From: Filimonas zeae
GTDB lineage: Bacteria; Bacteroidota; Bacteroidia; Chitinophagales; Chitinophagaceae
NCBI RefSeq assembly: GCF_014641615.1
Contig: NZ_BMIB01000002.1
Span: 1,472,672-1,536,671 of the forward strand
Direction: 5' to 3'
DNA length: 64,000 bases
Positions 25,050 through 34,479 of the stretch are shown here, in pieces. The notes below the pieces were generated by a model. It was not told where the DNA came from. It saw only the letters and a program-made list of their open reading frames with translations, and made no database searches. The first letter of the stretch is position 1. Every line of letters starts with the position of its first letter. A program made the position numbers and the translations under genes.

Positions 25050-26315
25050 TTAAGTAGTGTATACAATAAATTCCCAGGGTTGCAGTTCAAAGCCTGCTTC
25101 ATTTGCCAGTGTATGTGTTATGCCCGAGAATACGTTTTTATACTTACCAGGCAACTCCACATGTTCCGCTTTTATTTTCAGGCGGCTGGCAGCTGACAGG
25201 TTAATAACCACCAGCAGCTTGTCTGCGCCGTTCACCAATAAAAAAGCCAGTACCTGTTCGTCGGCATTGGTAAGCAGTTTTATCAGCCTTGCTTCTTTAT
25301 GTAAAGCAGTATTGTATTTACGCAGTTGCAGCAGTGTCTGGTAAAAGGAATGTAACGCTGGCTGTGCTGTCCATTCCAATTCGTCTTTTTCAAAAAACTT
25401 CAGGCGTTTTTTATTGGGTATTTCCTGCCCGCTGTAAACAAGCGGTATACCTGGCCAGGTACAGGTTAATACTGCAAAGGCTTTTGCGGCTTCGCGGTAT
25501 TTTTCATACTCCGTACCATTCCAGCTGTTTTCGTCATGATTGGTAGTAAAAAATAGTTTTTGTGAACCGGCAGGATAATGCGCATATTGCTCCTGCACCT
25601 GCAACACATCAGCCAATACAGCATGTTGCTGCATCAGCTTTTCCGTTACATGCATCCACTGCCAGGCATAGCTTACATCAAACACCTGATGATACTCCGG
25701 CACCTCACATTCTGCCAGCCAGAACAGGTGTTTTACTTTATCGCAGCGTTTGCGGGCTTCCAGCCAAAAATCCAGCGGCACCAGGTGCGCCATATCACAA
25801 CGGAAACCGTCTATATCACATTCGTTTATCCAGAACTGCATAGCGTTAATCATCGCCTCACGCAGGTGATTGTTACTATAGTTAAGATCAATCACATCTT
25901 TCCAGCCGTATTTCTCGGTAAAGTTGCCTGCTTCGTCCAGTACGTACCAGTCTTTATGATCTTTTACCCACTCGTGGCCAAAGCCTGTATGGTTGGCTAC
26001 CCAGTCTATGATGAGTTTAAAACCAAGTTCATGGGCTTTTTTCACCAATGCTTTAAAATCTTCCAGCGTACCATATTCCGGGTTAATCTGTACATAACTG
26101 CTGCAGGCGTAGTAACTGCCCAGGCTGCCCAACCGCATTTCTGTTGCAATGGGTGTAACAGGCATCAGCCAGAGTATATCTACCCCCATATCCCGCAGGC
26201 GGGGCAGGTGTTGGGCAAAGGCTGTAAAGGTGCCTTCTTTCGTATACTGCCTTACATTCACCTCGTAAATATTAGCACCGTTGCTCCACGCTACTGTATC
26301 AAATAGTCTGTTCAT
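25050..26315 (-). CDS. GH13 alpha-amylase-family glycoside hydrolase
   Basis: 421 residues. The (beta/alpha)8 barrel has all four GH13 regions: DWVANH (105-110), GFRCDMA with nucleophile Asp174, WLAECE with acid/base Glu202, and TTNHDEN with Asp261. A small C-terminal beta-domain follows (about 345-421). No signal peptide, so it likely acts on imported or stored alpha-glucans in the cytosol. It is close to the phosphorylase at 38-39.7 kb only in a broad sense. No SusC/D genes are nearby. Exact specificity (amylase, maltogenic or debranching) cannot be told. Confidence 0.92.
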   Translation of the reverse strand: MNRLFDTVAWSNGANIYEVNVRQYTKEGTFTAFAQHLPRLRDMGVDILWLMPVTPIATEMRLGSLGSYYACSSYVQINPEYGTLEDFKALVKKAHELGFKLIIDWVANHTGFGHEWVKDHKDWYVLDEAGNFTEKYGWKDVIDLNYSNNHLREAMINAMQFWINECDIDGFRCDMAHLVPLDFWLEARKRCDKVKHLFWLAECEVPEYHQVFDVSYAWQWMHVTEKLMQQHAVLADVLQVQEQYAHYPAGSQKLFFTTNHDENSWNGTEYEKYREAAKAFAVLTCTWPGIPLVYSGQEIPNKKRLKFFEKDELEWTAQPALHSFYQTLLQLRKYNTALHKEARLIKLLTNADEQVLAFLLVNGADKLLVVINLSAASRLKIKAEHVELPGKYKNVFSGITHTLANEAGFELQPWEFIVYTT

Positions 26316-26411
26316 AGCCTTAAAAAGTAAAAAGTTACCAGGGAATGCTCAAAATATGCACCATTTTCAGGTTTTAATTTTTTAATTTTTCCGGTTTACT
26401 TTTACAGTCTG

Positions 26412-27770
26412 ATGTCCGAACCTCAACTTTCCCGAAGAATAAGTCTGTTACAGGCCACTGCTATTAATATGACCGATATGGTGGGGATTGGCCCCTTTGT
26501 AGTATTAAGCGTGGTTGCTGAAACAATGAATGGCCCCTGGTTTTTGTACGCATGGATAGCGGGTGCTGTGCTGTCGTTTATAGATGGTATGATATGGAGC
26601 GAACTGGGCTCTACTTTTCCACTGGCGGGTGGCAGCTACAACTTTCTTAAAGAAGGCTTTGGCCCTAAAGCGGGTAAGTTTATGAGCTTTTTGTTTGTAT
26701 GGCAAACCATGATACAGGCCCCACTGGTAATAGCTTCTGCAGCCATAGGGTTTTCGCAGTATTCCGGTTATATATTTCCACTGGGTTTCTGGGGCAGCAA
26801 GGCATTAAGCGGCACAGTGGTAATATTCATTATACTGCTGCTGTACCGTAAAATAGAAACCATTGGAAAAATAAGTGTGTTATTATGGGTGGGGGTTTTA
26901 ATTACCCTGGTATGGATTATCAGTGGCGGCGTAATGCACGGCAGTTTTCTGGAACCGGTAAAGCATATGAATGATGGGCTGGAACTGAACAGCGCCTTTT
27001 TGCTGGCACTGGGTTTTGCCAGCGTTAAATCTGTATATAGTTATCTGGGGTATTATAACGTATGCCATTTAGGCGGAGAGATACAGCAGCCTGAGAAAAA
27101 CATTCCCCGCAGCATGTTCATTTCCATTGTGGGTATTGCCGTGCTGTATTTACTCATGAATATCAGTGTGGCATCGGTGCTGCCTTTGAAGCAAATTACC
27201 CAGAGCAAGTTTGTGGTAAGCGAGTTTGTGCAGCAGATTGCCGGGCCAGGCGCAGCTACCCTGGCCACGATGCTGATTTTGTGGGTGGCTTTTGCTTCGG
27301 TGTTCTCAGCTACGTTGGGGTACAGCCGTATCCCATATGCAGCGGCAAAAGATGGTGCCTTCTTTTCTGTGTTTGCCAAATTGCATCCTACCAAAAACTT
27401 TCCCTATGTGTCGTTACTGGTACTGGGTGGAGTGGCTTTTGTGTTCAGCCTGCTGTTTAAAATTAAAGAAGTAATAGATGCTATACTGGCTATGCGTATT
27501 CTGGTGCAGTTTATAGCCCAGGCAATAGGCTTAATAGCGCTGAGCAAGCGCAAAGGCAGGTCGTTTTTTAAATGGCGTATGCCTTTGTATCCTATACCGG
27601 TAATACTGGCTATACTTATATGGGCGGGTATATTTTATTCTACCAGGCCGTATATGATGCTGTCTGGCGTTGCGGTAGCGGCAGCGGGTACGCTGGCCTA
27701 TGTTATTAAATCAAAAATCAACCGCAAAAACGGGAATAATACTCCGGCTACAATTTTGCCAAATGAATAA
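26412..27770 (+). CDS. APC-superfamily amino acid permease
   Basis: 452 residues with 12 predicted membrane helices. The unwound helix 1 motif MVGIGPFVVLS corresponds to the conserved GIGxG-type substrate-binding loop of APC transporters, and helix 6/7 contains the GFASVKSVYSYLGYYN segment. It moves amino acids or amines across the inner membrane. The substrate is not predictable. The gene is divergent from the amylase gene with a 96-bp AT-rich spacer and is followed after 33 bp by a small unknown gene, probably in the same transcript. Confidence 0.9.
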   Translation: MSEPQLSRRISLLQATAINMTDMVGIGPFVVLSVVAETMNGPWFLYAWIAGAVLSFIDGMIWSELGSTFPLAGGSYNFLKEGFGPKAGKFMSFLFVWQTMIQAPLVIASAAIGFSQYSGYIFPLGFWGSKALSGTVVIFIILLLYRKIETIGKISVLLWVGVLITLVWIISGGVMHGSFLEPVKHMNDGLELNSAFLLALGFASVKSVYSYLGYYNVCHLGGEIQQPEKNIPRSMFISIVGIAVLYLLMNISVASVLPLKQITQSKFVVSEFVQQIAGPGAATLATMLILWVAFASVFSATLGYSRIPYAAAKDGAFFSVFAKLHPTKNFPYVSLLVLGGVAFVFSLLFKIKEVIDAILAMRILVQFIAQAIGLIALSKRKGRSFFKWRMPLYPIPVILAILIWAGIFYSTRPYMMLSGVAVAAAGTLAYVIKSKINRKNGNNTPATILPNE

Positions 27771-27803
27771 AAGCGATACTTTTACAATACCAAAATATTT
27801 AGT

Positions 27804-28262
27804 ATGAAAGCAGCCTCATTGAAAGGTAATTTTAGCGTCACCCCTGAACAATTGAAGAGCCTTTACTCCTTCATCAAGGAAACATTAAACCCTCTTTCTG
27901 CTAACGGCTCGGCCGTACTGGAATTTGCCACCAGGGCAGAAAAAGTAGGCAAATACAGCGGTATGCCTGCAGAGGAATTAAAAGAAAAAACCGGTTTGGA
28001 CGCTGCGGCTATTGAAGCAGCTATTGAAGAACTGGTGAAACTGGACATACTGGCCCCCAGCAGCTACAAAGAATTGTATCAACTGAACACACAGAATATA
28101 CCTCAGGTATTCAGCTTTGAGGAGCCAGAGAGCGAGTTGAACCTGAACGTTAAATTTACTACTGGTGAAGCGGCAGCAGAACCTGCGCCCAAACCTGCCA
28201 AAGCCAGCAAAGAGAAGGCAGCAGCTGCGCCCGCAGAAGCGCAGGAAGCAGTGGCTGAATAA
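27804..28262 (+). CDS. unknown protein with Ala/Pro/Glu-rich tail
   Basis: 152 residues that I cannot assign. The first about 110 residues look folded and helical, with an arrangement (SVTPEQLKSLYSFIKETLN ... AAIEAAIEELVKLDIL) that could be a winged-helix-like unit. The last 35 residues are a low-complexity Ala/Pro/Lys/Glu tail. No signal peptide or membrane segment. It sits 33 bp behind an amino acid permease gene and is closed by a strong terminator, so it is real and probably co-transcribed. Function unknown. Confidence 0.7.
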   Translation: MKAASLKGNFSVTPEQLKSLYSFIKETLNPLSANGSAVLEFATRAEKVGKYSGMPAEELKEKTGLDAAAIEAAIEELVKLDILAPSSYKELYQLNTQNIPQVFSFEEPESELNLNVKFTTGEAAAEPAPKPAKASKEKAAAAPAEAQEAVAE

Positions 28263-28289
28263 GAATTCCGCTTTGCAGATAAACGCATA

Positions 28290-28332
28290 AAAGAAAATCC
28301 CGCTGATGTACTACCGGCGGGATTTTCTTTTA
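28290..28332. terminator. bidirectional terminator
   Basis: Perfect arms AAAAGAAAATCCCGC (28290-28304) and GCGGGATTTTCTTTT (28318-28332), between two convergent genes. Confidence 0.9.
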
Positions 28333-28354
28333 TAGATAATGGCTGTAACAGCTT

Positions 28355-29617
28355 CTATTTTCTGGCATCAGCCATATCAGGAATGGCTTCTACTTTATAA
28401 GCTCCTGCATCCAGGCGCGCTTTGGTTTCGCTGAAAGCTTCCAGTGTACGCTGTATATCCTCATCGCTGTGGGCAGCGGTTGGAATAAGGCGATAGATAA
28501 TATGGCCTTTAGGAATAACAGGATACACCACAATAGAACAGAAGATACCATAGTTTTCGCGCAGGTCCATTACCATAGCGGTTGCTTCTTCCACACCACC
28601 TTTCATATAGATAGGGGTTACCATGGTGTTGGTATTGCCTGTGTCAAAACCACGCTCTTTTAAACCTTTCTGCAGTTTCAGTGCGTTTTCCCACAGTTTT
28701 GCTCTTAATTCAGGCATAGTGCGCAGCATTTCCAGCCTTTTCAGGTTGCCTGTTACAATAGGCATAGGAAGACTTTTTGCAAATATCTGAGAGCGGATGT
28801 TGTAGCGGATATAATCGATAATTACACGCGGACCGGCCAGAAAAGCGCCGATAGAAGCCATAGACTTAGCGAAAGTAGAAAAGTACAGGTCAATTCCGGC
28901 CTGGCAGTTCTGTAATTCGCCCGCACCGGCACCACGCTCGCCCAGGGTACCAAAACCGTGCGCGTCATCTACCAGTAAACGGAATTCATATTTGCTTTTC
29001 AGGTCCACTATTTCTTTCAGTTTGCCCTGGTCGCCCGCCATACCAAATACTCCCTCAGTAATTACCAGTATACCACCGGTACCCTGTTTTTGAATAAGGA
29101 GTGTGGCGCGCTCCATTTGCTTATCAAAATCTTCTATATCGTTGTGTTTGAACACGTAACGGTGACCGGGGTGTAAACGCAAACCATCAATAATACAGGC
29201 ATGGCTTTCTGCATCGTACACAATTACATCGTGCCTGCCGCAAACTGCGTCAATAGCACTCATAATTCCCTGATAACCAAAGTTCATCAGAATGGCATCT
29301 TCTTTTTCTTCAAACTCGGCCAGTTCTCTTTCCAGTTGCTCGTGAAAATTACTGTTACCGCTCATCATACGTGCACCCATTGGCAAAGCCAGACCGTACT
29401 GCGCAGCACCATCGGCATCTGCTTTGCGTATTTCGGGGTGATTGGCAAGACCCAGGTAGTTATTAAGGCTCCATACCACCATTTCCTTACCGCGGAACTT
29501 CATGCGGCTACCGATTTCACCTTCTAACTTGGGGAAAGCAAAGTATCCATGCGCTCTTTCACGGTGCTGACCAATGGGGCCGTAATTTTTAATCAATCTT
29601 TCAAAAATATCTGCCAT
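28355..29617 (-). CDS. alpha-oxoamine synthase family PLP enzyme (serine palmitoyltransferase-like)
   Basis: 420 residues of the fold-type I family that includes serine palmitoyltransferase, KBL and BioF. Seen: VWSLNNYLGLANHPE, a DAESHACIIDG motif with the cofactor-stacking His, LLVDDAHGFGTLGERGAG, and the PLP-lysine region STFAKSMASIGAF. The long N-terminal segment (GYFAFPKLEGEIGSRMKF) and the C-terminal PVIPKGHIIYRLIPTAAH are typical of a Bacteroidota-specific group proposed to start sphingolipid or sulfonolipid synthesis by joining an acyl thioester to serine or cysteate. The amino acid partner cannot be decided from sequence. Monocistronic. Confidence 0.82.
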   Translation of the reverse strand: MADIFERLIKNYGPIGQHRERAHGYFAFPKLEGEIGSRMKFRGKEMVVWSLNNYLGLANHPEIRKADADGAAQYGLALPMGARMMSGNSNFHEQLERELAEFEEKEDAILMNFGYQGIMSAIDAVCGRHDVIVYDAESHACIIDGLRLHPGHRYVFKHNDIEDFDKQMERATLLIQKQGTGGILVITEGVFGMAGDQGKLKEIVDLKSKYEFRLLVDDAHGFGTLGERGAGAGELQNCQAGIDLYFSTFAKSMASIGAFLAGPRVIIDYIRYNIRSQIFAKSLPMPIVTGNLKRLEMLRTMPELRAKLWENALKLQKGLKERGFDTGNTNTMVTPIYMKGGVEEATAMVMDLRENYGIFCSIVVYPVIPKGHIIYRLIPTAAHSDEDIQRTLEAFSETKARLDAGAYKVEAIPDMADARK

Positions 29618-29746
29618 ACGTATTTACGTTTTCTGATTTGTTGTCAGGTTTGTGGGGTTATGTTTGAGAATTGGCGCAAAAATAACTTATTCGGGCTAAA
29701 TAAAGCATTCACCTTTTGTTAACGGAATTAACAGGCGGGTTATCTA

Positions 29747-29754
29747 TACATTTG
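29747..29754 (+). promoter_or_regulatory. -7 element of the PafA-like phosphatase gene
   Basis: TACATTTG fits TAnnTTTG and lies 28 bp ahead of the ATG at 29782. TTTG at 29715-29718 is too far upstream for the usual spacing, so only the -7 part is convincing. It also argues for the 29782 start. Confidence 0.45.
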
Positions 29755-29781
29755 CCCCTGAAACCAAAAACAATCATCCTG

Positions 29782-31446
29782 ATGAAAAAAAGTGTACTTA
29801 TAGCGTTTTCTCTGCTGGCCGCCGGATCAGGCGTGTTTGGCCAGAAGAAGCCGGTGGCATCGGCAGCTAAACCTGCAACGGGTGTTGCCAGACCTAAACT
29901 GGTGGTAGGAATTGTGGTGGATCAGATGCGGTGGGACTACCTGTACCGTTTTAATCCGGTATTTAAAGCAAATGGCGGATTCAAGCGTTTTTTGAATGAA
30001 GGATATTCCTGCGAAAACACATTTATTCCTTATACACCTACGTATACCGCTGCCGGCCACGCCAGTGTATTTACCGGAAGTGTGCCTGCCATTAACGGCG
30101 TTGTGGGTAACAACTGGTACGATAACCTGCTGAATAAAGATGTGTATTGTGCAGATGACGCTACTGTATCTACCGTAGGTAGCAGTACCGTTGCAGCAGG
30201 CCAGATGAGCCCGCGTAATATGCTCACTACTACTGTAACTGACGAATTACGCATTGCTACCAATTTCAGCAGCAAGGTAATTGGTATAGCCCTGAAAGAC
30301 AGGGGTGCTATTATGCCAGCTGGCCACTCTGCCAACGGCGCTTTCTGGTACGATAGCAAAAGCGGAAACTTTATTACCAGCACCTGGTATACCCAGGAAC
30401 TGCCGGAATGGGTGAGCAACTTTAACGAACGCAAACTGCCCGATTCTTTATACAACCTCAACTGGAACCTCTCTTTAAACAAAGAAGTATACACCCAGTA
30501 CTGTACCGATGATATCAAGAATTATGAGGGCAAGCCTTTTGGTAAAGATGCGATAAGCTTTCCTTATACGTTATCGCAATTTGCCGGTAAAGACTATGGT
30601 AAACTGGCTACCACCCCACATGGCAACACCATTACTGCAGAGCTGGCCAAAGCTGCCATTGCTGCTGAGCGCTTAGGCAAAGGCACTAACACCGATTTTC
30701 TTACTGTAAGCTTTTCTTCTCCTGATTATATTGGCCACACTTTTGGCCCTAACTCGTGGGAGCAGCTCGATGGTTACATTAAACTGGACGAAACACTGGG
30801 CAAACTGTTTGAATACTTAGATGCGCAGGTGGGTAAAAACCAGTATACCGTGTTTTTAACTGCTGACCATGGTGTAGCACACGTACCCGGTTTTTCTAAA
30901 GAGAACAACCTGCCCGGCGGCAGCTTTGGCGAATCGCTGATAAAAGACATCAATGAAGCGCTGAAAACCAAATTTGGTAAAAGCAATATTGTAAAGGGCA
31001 GATTCAACTATCAACTGGTACTGAACCACGGATTGATTGACAGCTCTGACCTGAATGGTGATGATGTTAAAAGCTTTATTATAGATTATCTGTTGAAGCA
31101 GGATGGTGTAGCCAATGCTTTTGAATACAGCAAGCTGGCACAAACCACGCTGAATGCTACCCTGAAAGAAAGAATTACCAACGGCTACTACCCTACCCGT
31201 TGCGGCGATATTATGTATGTGCTGAAGCCGGGTTATATGGATGTAGGCAGCACCGGCACCACACACGGATTATGGAACCCGTACGATTCGCATATTCCGT
31301 TGGTATGGTATGGCTGGGGTATTAAGCACGGCGCTACCAACCGCGAAACCTATATGACCGATATTGCCCCTACGGTATCTGCGTTACTGCACATTCAAAT
31401 GCCCAACGGCAGTGTAGGACATGTTATTGAAGAGGTGATGAAATAG
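29782..31446 (+). CDS. PafA-type alkaline phosphatase
   Basis: 554 residues from the ATG at 29782, which begins a clear signal peptide (MKKSVLIAFSLLAAGSGVFGQ). A further upstream in-frame ATG at 29716 would spoil it. Alkaline-phosphatase superfamily metal site: VVDQMRWD (Asp48), then Thr89 in TYTAAGH as nucleophile, as in PafA, GNNWYD, LKDRGAI (the Lys/Arg pair of PafA), SSPDYIGHTFGP and TADHGVAHVP. PafA is the main phosphate-irrepressible periplasmic phosphomonoesterase of Bacteroidota. Its 3' end overlaps the convergent reductase gene by 23 bp. Confidence 0.92.
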   Translation: MKKSVLIAFSLLAAGSGVFGQKKPVASAAKPATGVARPKLVVGIVVDQMRWDYLYRFNPVFKANGGFKRFLNEGYSCENTFIPYTPTYTAAGHASVFTGSVPAINGVVGNNWYDNLLNKDVYCADDATVSTVGSSTVAAGQMSPRNMLTTTVTDELRIATNFSSKVIGIALKDRGAIMPAGHSANGAFWYDSKSGNFITSTWYTQELPEWVSNFNERKLPDSLYNLNWNLSLNKEVYTQYCTDDIKNYEGKPFGKDAISFPYTLSQFAGKDYGKLATTPHGNTITAELAKAAIAAERLGKGTNTDFLTVSFSSPDYIGHTFGPNSWEQLDGYIKLDETLGKLFEYLDAQVGKNQYTVFLTADHGVAHVPGFSKENNLPGGSFGESLIKDINEALKTKFGKSNIVKGRFNYQLVLNHGLIDSSDLNGDDVKSFIIDYLLKQDGVANAFEYSKLAQTTLNATLKERITNGYYPTRCGDIMYVLKPGYMDVGSTGTTHGLWNPYDSHIPLVWYGWGIKHGATNRETYMTDIAPTVSALLHIQMPNGSVGHVIEEVMK

Positions 31447-32407
31447 TAATATGTTTTATAATTTTATCCGCGTGGTCGCGTGAGTTTTCGATAAACCATT
31501 TATGCGTTTCCATACCACCACACACCACTCCTGCCAGGTATACGCCTGGCAGGTTTGTTTCCATAGTATCCGGATGATACACCGGGCACCTTTTCCAGTC
31601 GGCTGACAATTCCACCCCAAAACGTTCCAGCATCGTAAAATCAGGCCGGTAACCAGTCATAGCCAGTACATGATCGTTCTCTATGGTAACTATACCTTCG
31701 GGCGTAATAATATCCACTTCTTTATCGCGAACGGCTGCTATAGAAGATTGAAAATATGCTTTGATGCTTCCTTCTGCAATGCGGTTTTCAATATCCGGTT
31801 TTACCCAATATTTCACACGTGCTCCTATCTCCTGCTGCCGTATTACCATCGTTACCTCTGCCCCTTTACGCCAGGTTTCCAGTGCTGCATCTACTGCTGA
31901 GTTGTTGGCACCTATCACCAACACTTTCTGGTATGCATAATAATGCGGCTCTTTATAGTAATGGTGTACTTTAGGCAATTCTTCGCCCGGTACATCCATG
32001 TAAATAGGAAAATCGTAAAAGCCGGTAGCTATTACCACGTTATTGGCATGGTAAGTAGCTTTTGACGTAGTAATGGTATAACGCGCCCCGTTTGTTGCTG
32101 CGGACTGCACTGCTTCTACCTTTTCAAACAAATGGATATTGAGATCGTGCATTTGTTTTACACGGCGGTAGTATTCAATAGCCTCCTGCCTGCCGGGCTT
32201 GGGTGCCAGGCTCATAAAAGGCGCGCCCCCAATTTCCAACCGTTCACTGGTTGAAAAAAAGGTCATGAACAGGGGATAGTTATATAAACTGTTTACCAGG
32301 CACCCCTTTTCTATAATTACATAACTTAATCCTGCCTTTTTTGCCGCAATGCCGCAGGCCATACCAATGGGCCCACCACCTACAATTACCACATCATAGT
32401 TGCTCAT
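31424..32407 (-). CDS. YpdA-family FAD/NAD(P)-dependent disulfide reductase
   Basis: 327 residues from the ATG at 32407 (MSNYDVVIVGGGPIGMACG). Dinucleotide-binding motif GGGPIG is at the N-terminus for FAD and VLVIGANNSAVDAAL in the middle for NAD(P)H. The thioredoxin-reductase CxxC is absent. The CLVNSLYNYP segment matches YpdA, the putative bacillithiol disulfide reductase. Bacillithiol is made by some Bacteroidota, but no bsh gene is in this window, so the substrate is inferred. The start lies inside the last codons of the preceding Uma2-family gene (14-bp overlap), implying coupled translation. Confidence 0.88.
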   Translation of the reverse strand: MSNYDVVIVGGGPIGMACGIAAKKAGLSYVIIEKGCLVNSLYNYPLFMTFFSTSERLEIGGAPFMSLAPKPGRQEAIEYYRRVKQMHDLNIHLFEKVEAVQSAATNGARYTITTSKATYHANNVVIATGFYDFPIYMDVPGEELPKVHHYYKEPHYYAYQKVLVIGANNSAVDAALETWRKGAEVTMVIRQQEIGARVKYWVKPDIENRIAEGSIKAYFQSSIAAVRDKEVDIITPEGIVTIENDHVLAMTGYRPDFTMLERFGVELSADWKRCPVYHPDTMETNLPGVYLAGVVCGGMETHKWFIENSRDHADKIIKHITISSPLQ

Positions 32408-33035
32408 GCAGTAAAGTTCCTTCATAAATTTCTTTCAACGGCAGGGAAAGTTGTAAAGAAGAGATAAAAGCAGCCTGCAAAGGATGGTTGAAATGCACCA
32501 TTGACCAGGAATGGTTGCCACCACGGCTGCAAACAGTTACGCTGATAGCTTCTGAATCAATCATAACATAATGCAACAATTCCGGAATAGCCTGGTACAG
32601 TTTATACTTAGGCCCTTTATCGTATGATTTGGTGGAAGGCGATAATATTTCAAATATTACCGATGGGCCTGTTGCCGTATCAGCATCAAAGCTGGAAGGC
32701 TTTATATGATTGCAGAAAACAGAAATGTCGGGATAGGTAAATAACGAGTTCTGAGGTATATGAATACGCATATCACTGCCAAATGGCCTGCAGCCGCTGC
32801 CTTTTAACTGCACGCCTATGCCCGTAAATACATTGCTGAAAATGATGTTGTGAACAAGGCCTGAACCTGCCATGGCAAACACTTCTCCATGATAATATTC
32901 GTGGCGTACATCGGAACTACGCTCTAGCTGCAGATACTCTTTTTCGGTATAAGTGCGCATGCCATATATGGCTGCTGGTTCACGCAGCATAATCTGCGCA
33001 ATATTATCTTCTTCGTTTTCATAGTTTGTATACAT
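32394..33035 (-). CDS. Uma2-family (DUF820) putative restriction endonuclease
   Basis: 213 residues. The PD-(D/E)xK nuclease-like core is visible: YTEKEYLQLER, HEYYHGEVFAMAGS, the acidic YPDISVF, and VIFEILSPSTKSYDKGPKYKLYQ, which contains the family E-x-S-P-S-T and D...K motifs. Members occur in large numbers in cyanobacteria and some Bacteroidota, usually with unproven function. The first 25 residues look extra, and Met15 or Met26 could be the real start. It overlaps the YpdA-like gene by 14 bp in an operon, an unexpected partner. Confidence 0.82.
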   Translation of the reverse strand: MYTNYENEEDNIAQIMLREPAAIYGMRTYTEKEYLQLERSSDVRHEYYHGEVFAMAGSGLVHNIIFSNVFTGIGVQLKGSGCRPFGSDMRIHIPQNSLFTYPDISVFCNHIKPSSFDADTATGPSVIFEILSPSTKSYDKGPKYKLYQAIPELLHYVMIDSEAISVTVCSRGGNHSWSMVHFNHPLQAAFISSLQLSLPLKEIYEGTLLHEQL

Positions 33036-33105
33036 AACTACAAAATACTAAAAATATTATCACAGCCTCCTTAAAATTCCTATGTACTTTACATACCACC
33101 GCATA

Positions 33106-33133
33106 AAAAAGGCCCGCAATTGCGGGCCTTTTT
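33106..33133. terminator. icd terminator
   Basis: A perfect 28-bp palindrome: AAAAAGGCCCGC, centre AATT, and its complement. It follows icd (minus strand) by 18 bp. Confidence 0.9.
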
Positions 33134-33151
33134 ACTTTATAAAACAGTGGG

Positions 33152-34384
33152 TTATTTACCCAGTTTCACTTTCAGATTCTGATCTAAAGCTTCCAGGAAC
33201 TCTTCCGTATACAGGTAGTGTTTACCATGTTCTACTTTGTTACCGTGTACGCAAACAGCCAGATCTTTGGTCATTTTACCGCTTTCTACAGTTTCCACAC
33301 ATACTGCTTCCAGTGCATGACAGAAATCGATCAGCGGCTGGTTGTTATCCAGTTTGCCGCGGAATTCCAGACCTCTTGTCCATGCAAAGATAGACGCGAT
33401 GGGGTTGGTAGAAGTGGGTTTACCTTTCTGGTGCTCGCGGTAGTGGCGGGTTACGGTACCGTGCGCAGCTTCTGCTTCCATTACCTTACCATCCGGGGTA
33501 ATTAAAGTAGAAGTCATTAAACCTAAAGAACCAAAGCCTTGCGCTACGGTGTCGCTTTGTACGTCACCATCGTAGTTTTTACAAGCCCAAACAAAGTTAC
33601 CGTTCCATTTCAGAGCGCTGGCAACCATGTCATCAATCAGGCGGTGTTCGTAAACGATACCTGCTTCAGTAAATGCGGCTTTGAATTCGTTCTGATAAAT
33701 GTCTTCGAAGATATCTTTGAAACGACCATCGTATTTTTTCAGGATGGTGTTTTTAGTACTTAAGTATAAAGGCCATTTTTTGCTTAATGCCTGGTTGAAA
33801 CATGCACGTGCAAAGCCTTTGATGCTTTCGTCGGTATTGTACATTGCCAGCGCAACGCCATCACCTTTAAAATTGTACACTTCAAATTCCTGTACATCAC
33901 CATTCTCACCTTCAAACTTAATAGTCAGTTTACCCTTGCCTTTGGTAACGAAGTCAGTAGCGCGGTACTGATCACCAAAAGCGTGACGGCCAATACAGAT
34001 AGGAGCAGTCCAGTTAGGTACCAGACGGGGAACGTTATTACAAACAATCGGCTCGCGGAATACAGTACCATCCAGGATGTTACGGATAGTTCCGTTAGGG
34101 CTTTTCCACATCTGCTTCAGCTTAAATTCTTCCACACGGGCTTCGTCAGGTGTAATGGTAGCACATTTAATACCTACGCCATATTGTTTAATAGCATTGG
34201 CTGCGTCAATAGTAACCTGGTCGTTAGTTTCATCGCGATACTCCATGCCCAGGTCATAATATTTAATATCTAACTCGAGGTAAGGAAGTATCAGTTTGTC
34301 TTTGATAAATTTCCAGATGATTCTTGTCATTTCATCGCCATCCAGTTCCACCACCGGATTGGCCACTTTGATTTTTTCAGCCAT
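33152..34384 (-). CDS. icd: NADP-dependent isocitrate dehydrogenase, eukaryotic-like type
   Basis: 410 residues. The opening [18 protein letters not shown] and the [20 protein letters not shown] segment (substrate Ser/Asn/Arg residues) are those of the homodimeric NADP-IDH group shared by eukaryotes and many Bacteroidota, distinct from E. coli-type Icd. [16 protein letters not shown] near residue 310 is the cofactor-binding loop. It oxidises isocitrate to 2-oxoglutarate in the TCA cycle. A -7 element (34416-34423) lies upstream and a perfect hairpin downstream, so it is transcribed alone. Confidence 0.97.
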   Translation of the reverse strand: MAEKIKVANPVVELDGDEMTRIIWKFIKDKLILPYLELDIKYYDLGMEYRDETNDQVTIDAANAIKQYGVGIKCATITPDEARVEEFKLKQMWKSPNGTIRNILDGTVFREPIVCNNVPRLVPNWTAPICIGRHAFGDQYRATDFVTKGKGKLTIKFEGENGDVQEFEVYNFKGDGVALAMYNTDESIKGFARACFNQALSKKWPLYLSTKNTILKKYDGRFKDIFEDIYQNEFKAAFTEAGIVYEHRLIDDMVASALKWNGNFVWACKNYDGDVQSDTVAQGFGSLGLMTSTLITPDGKVMEAEAAHGTVTRHYREHQKGKPTSTNPIASIFAWTRGLEFRGKLDNNQPLIDFCHALEAVCVETVESGKMTKDLAVCVHGNKVEHGKHYLYTEEFLEALDQNLKVKLGK

Positions 34385-34415
34385 TTCAAAAGATTTTGGT
34401 TACTAAAAGCGGGTA

Positions 34416-34423
34416 CAAAAGTA
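34416..34423 (-). promoter_or_regulatory. -7 element of icd
   Basis: On the minus strand this reads TACTTTTG, a full TAnnTTTG match, about 32 bp before the icd start codon. No clear TTTG box at -33. Confidence 0.5.
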
Positions 34424-34479
34424 GGGGTTTGTACCATTCGGCACTCAGATACATTTCCGCAAACGTTACCGGTGCTTTT

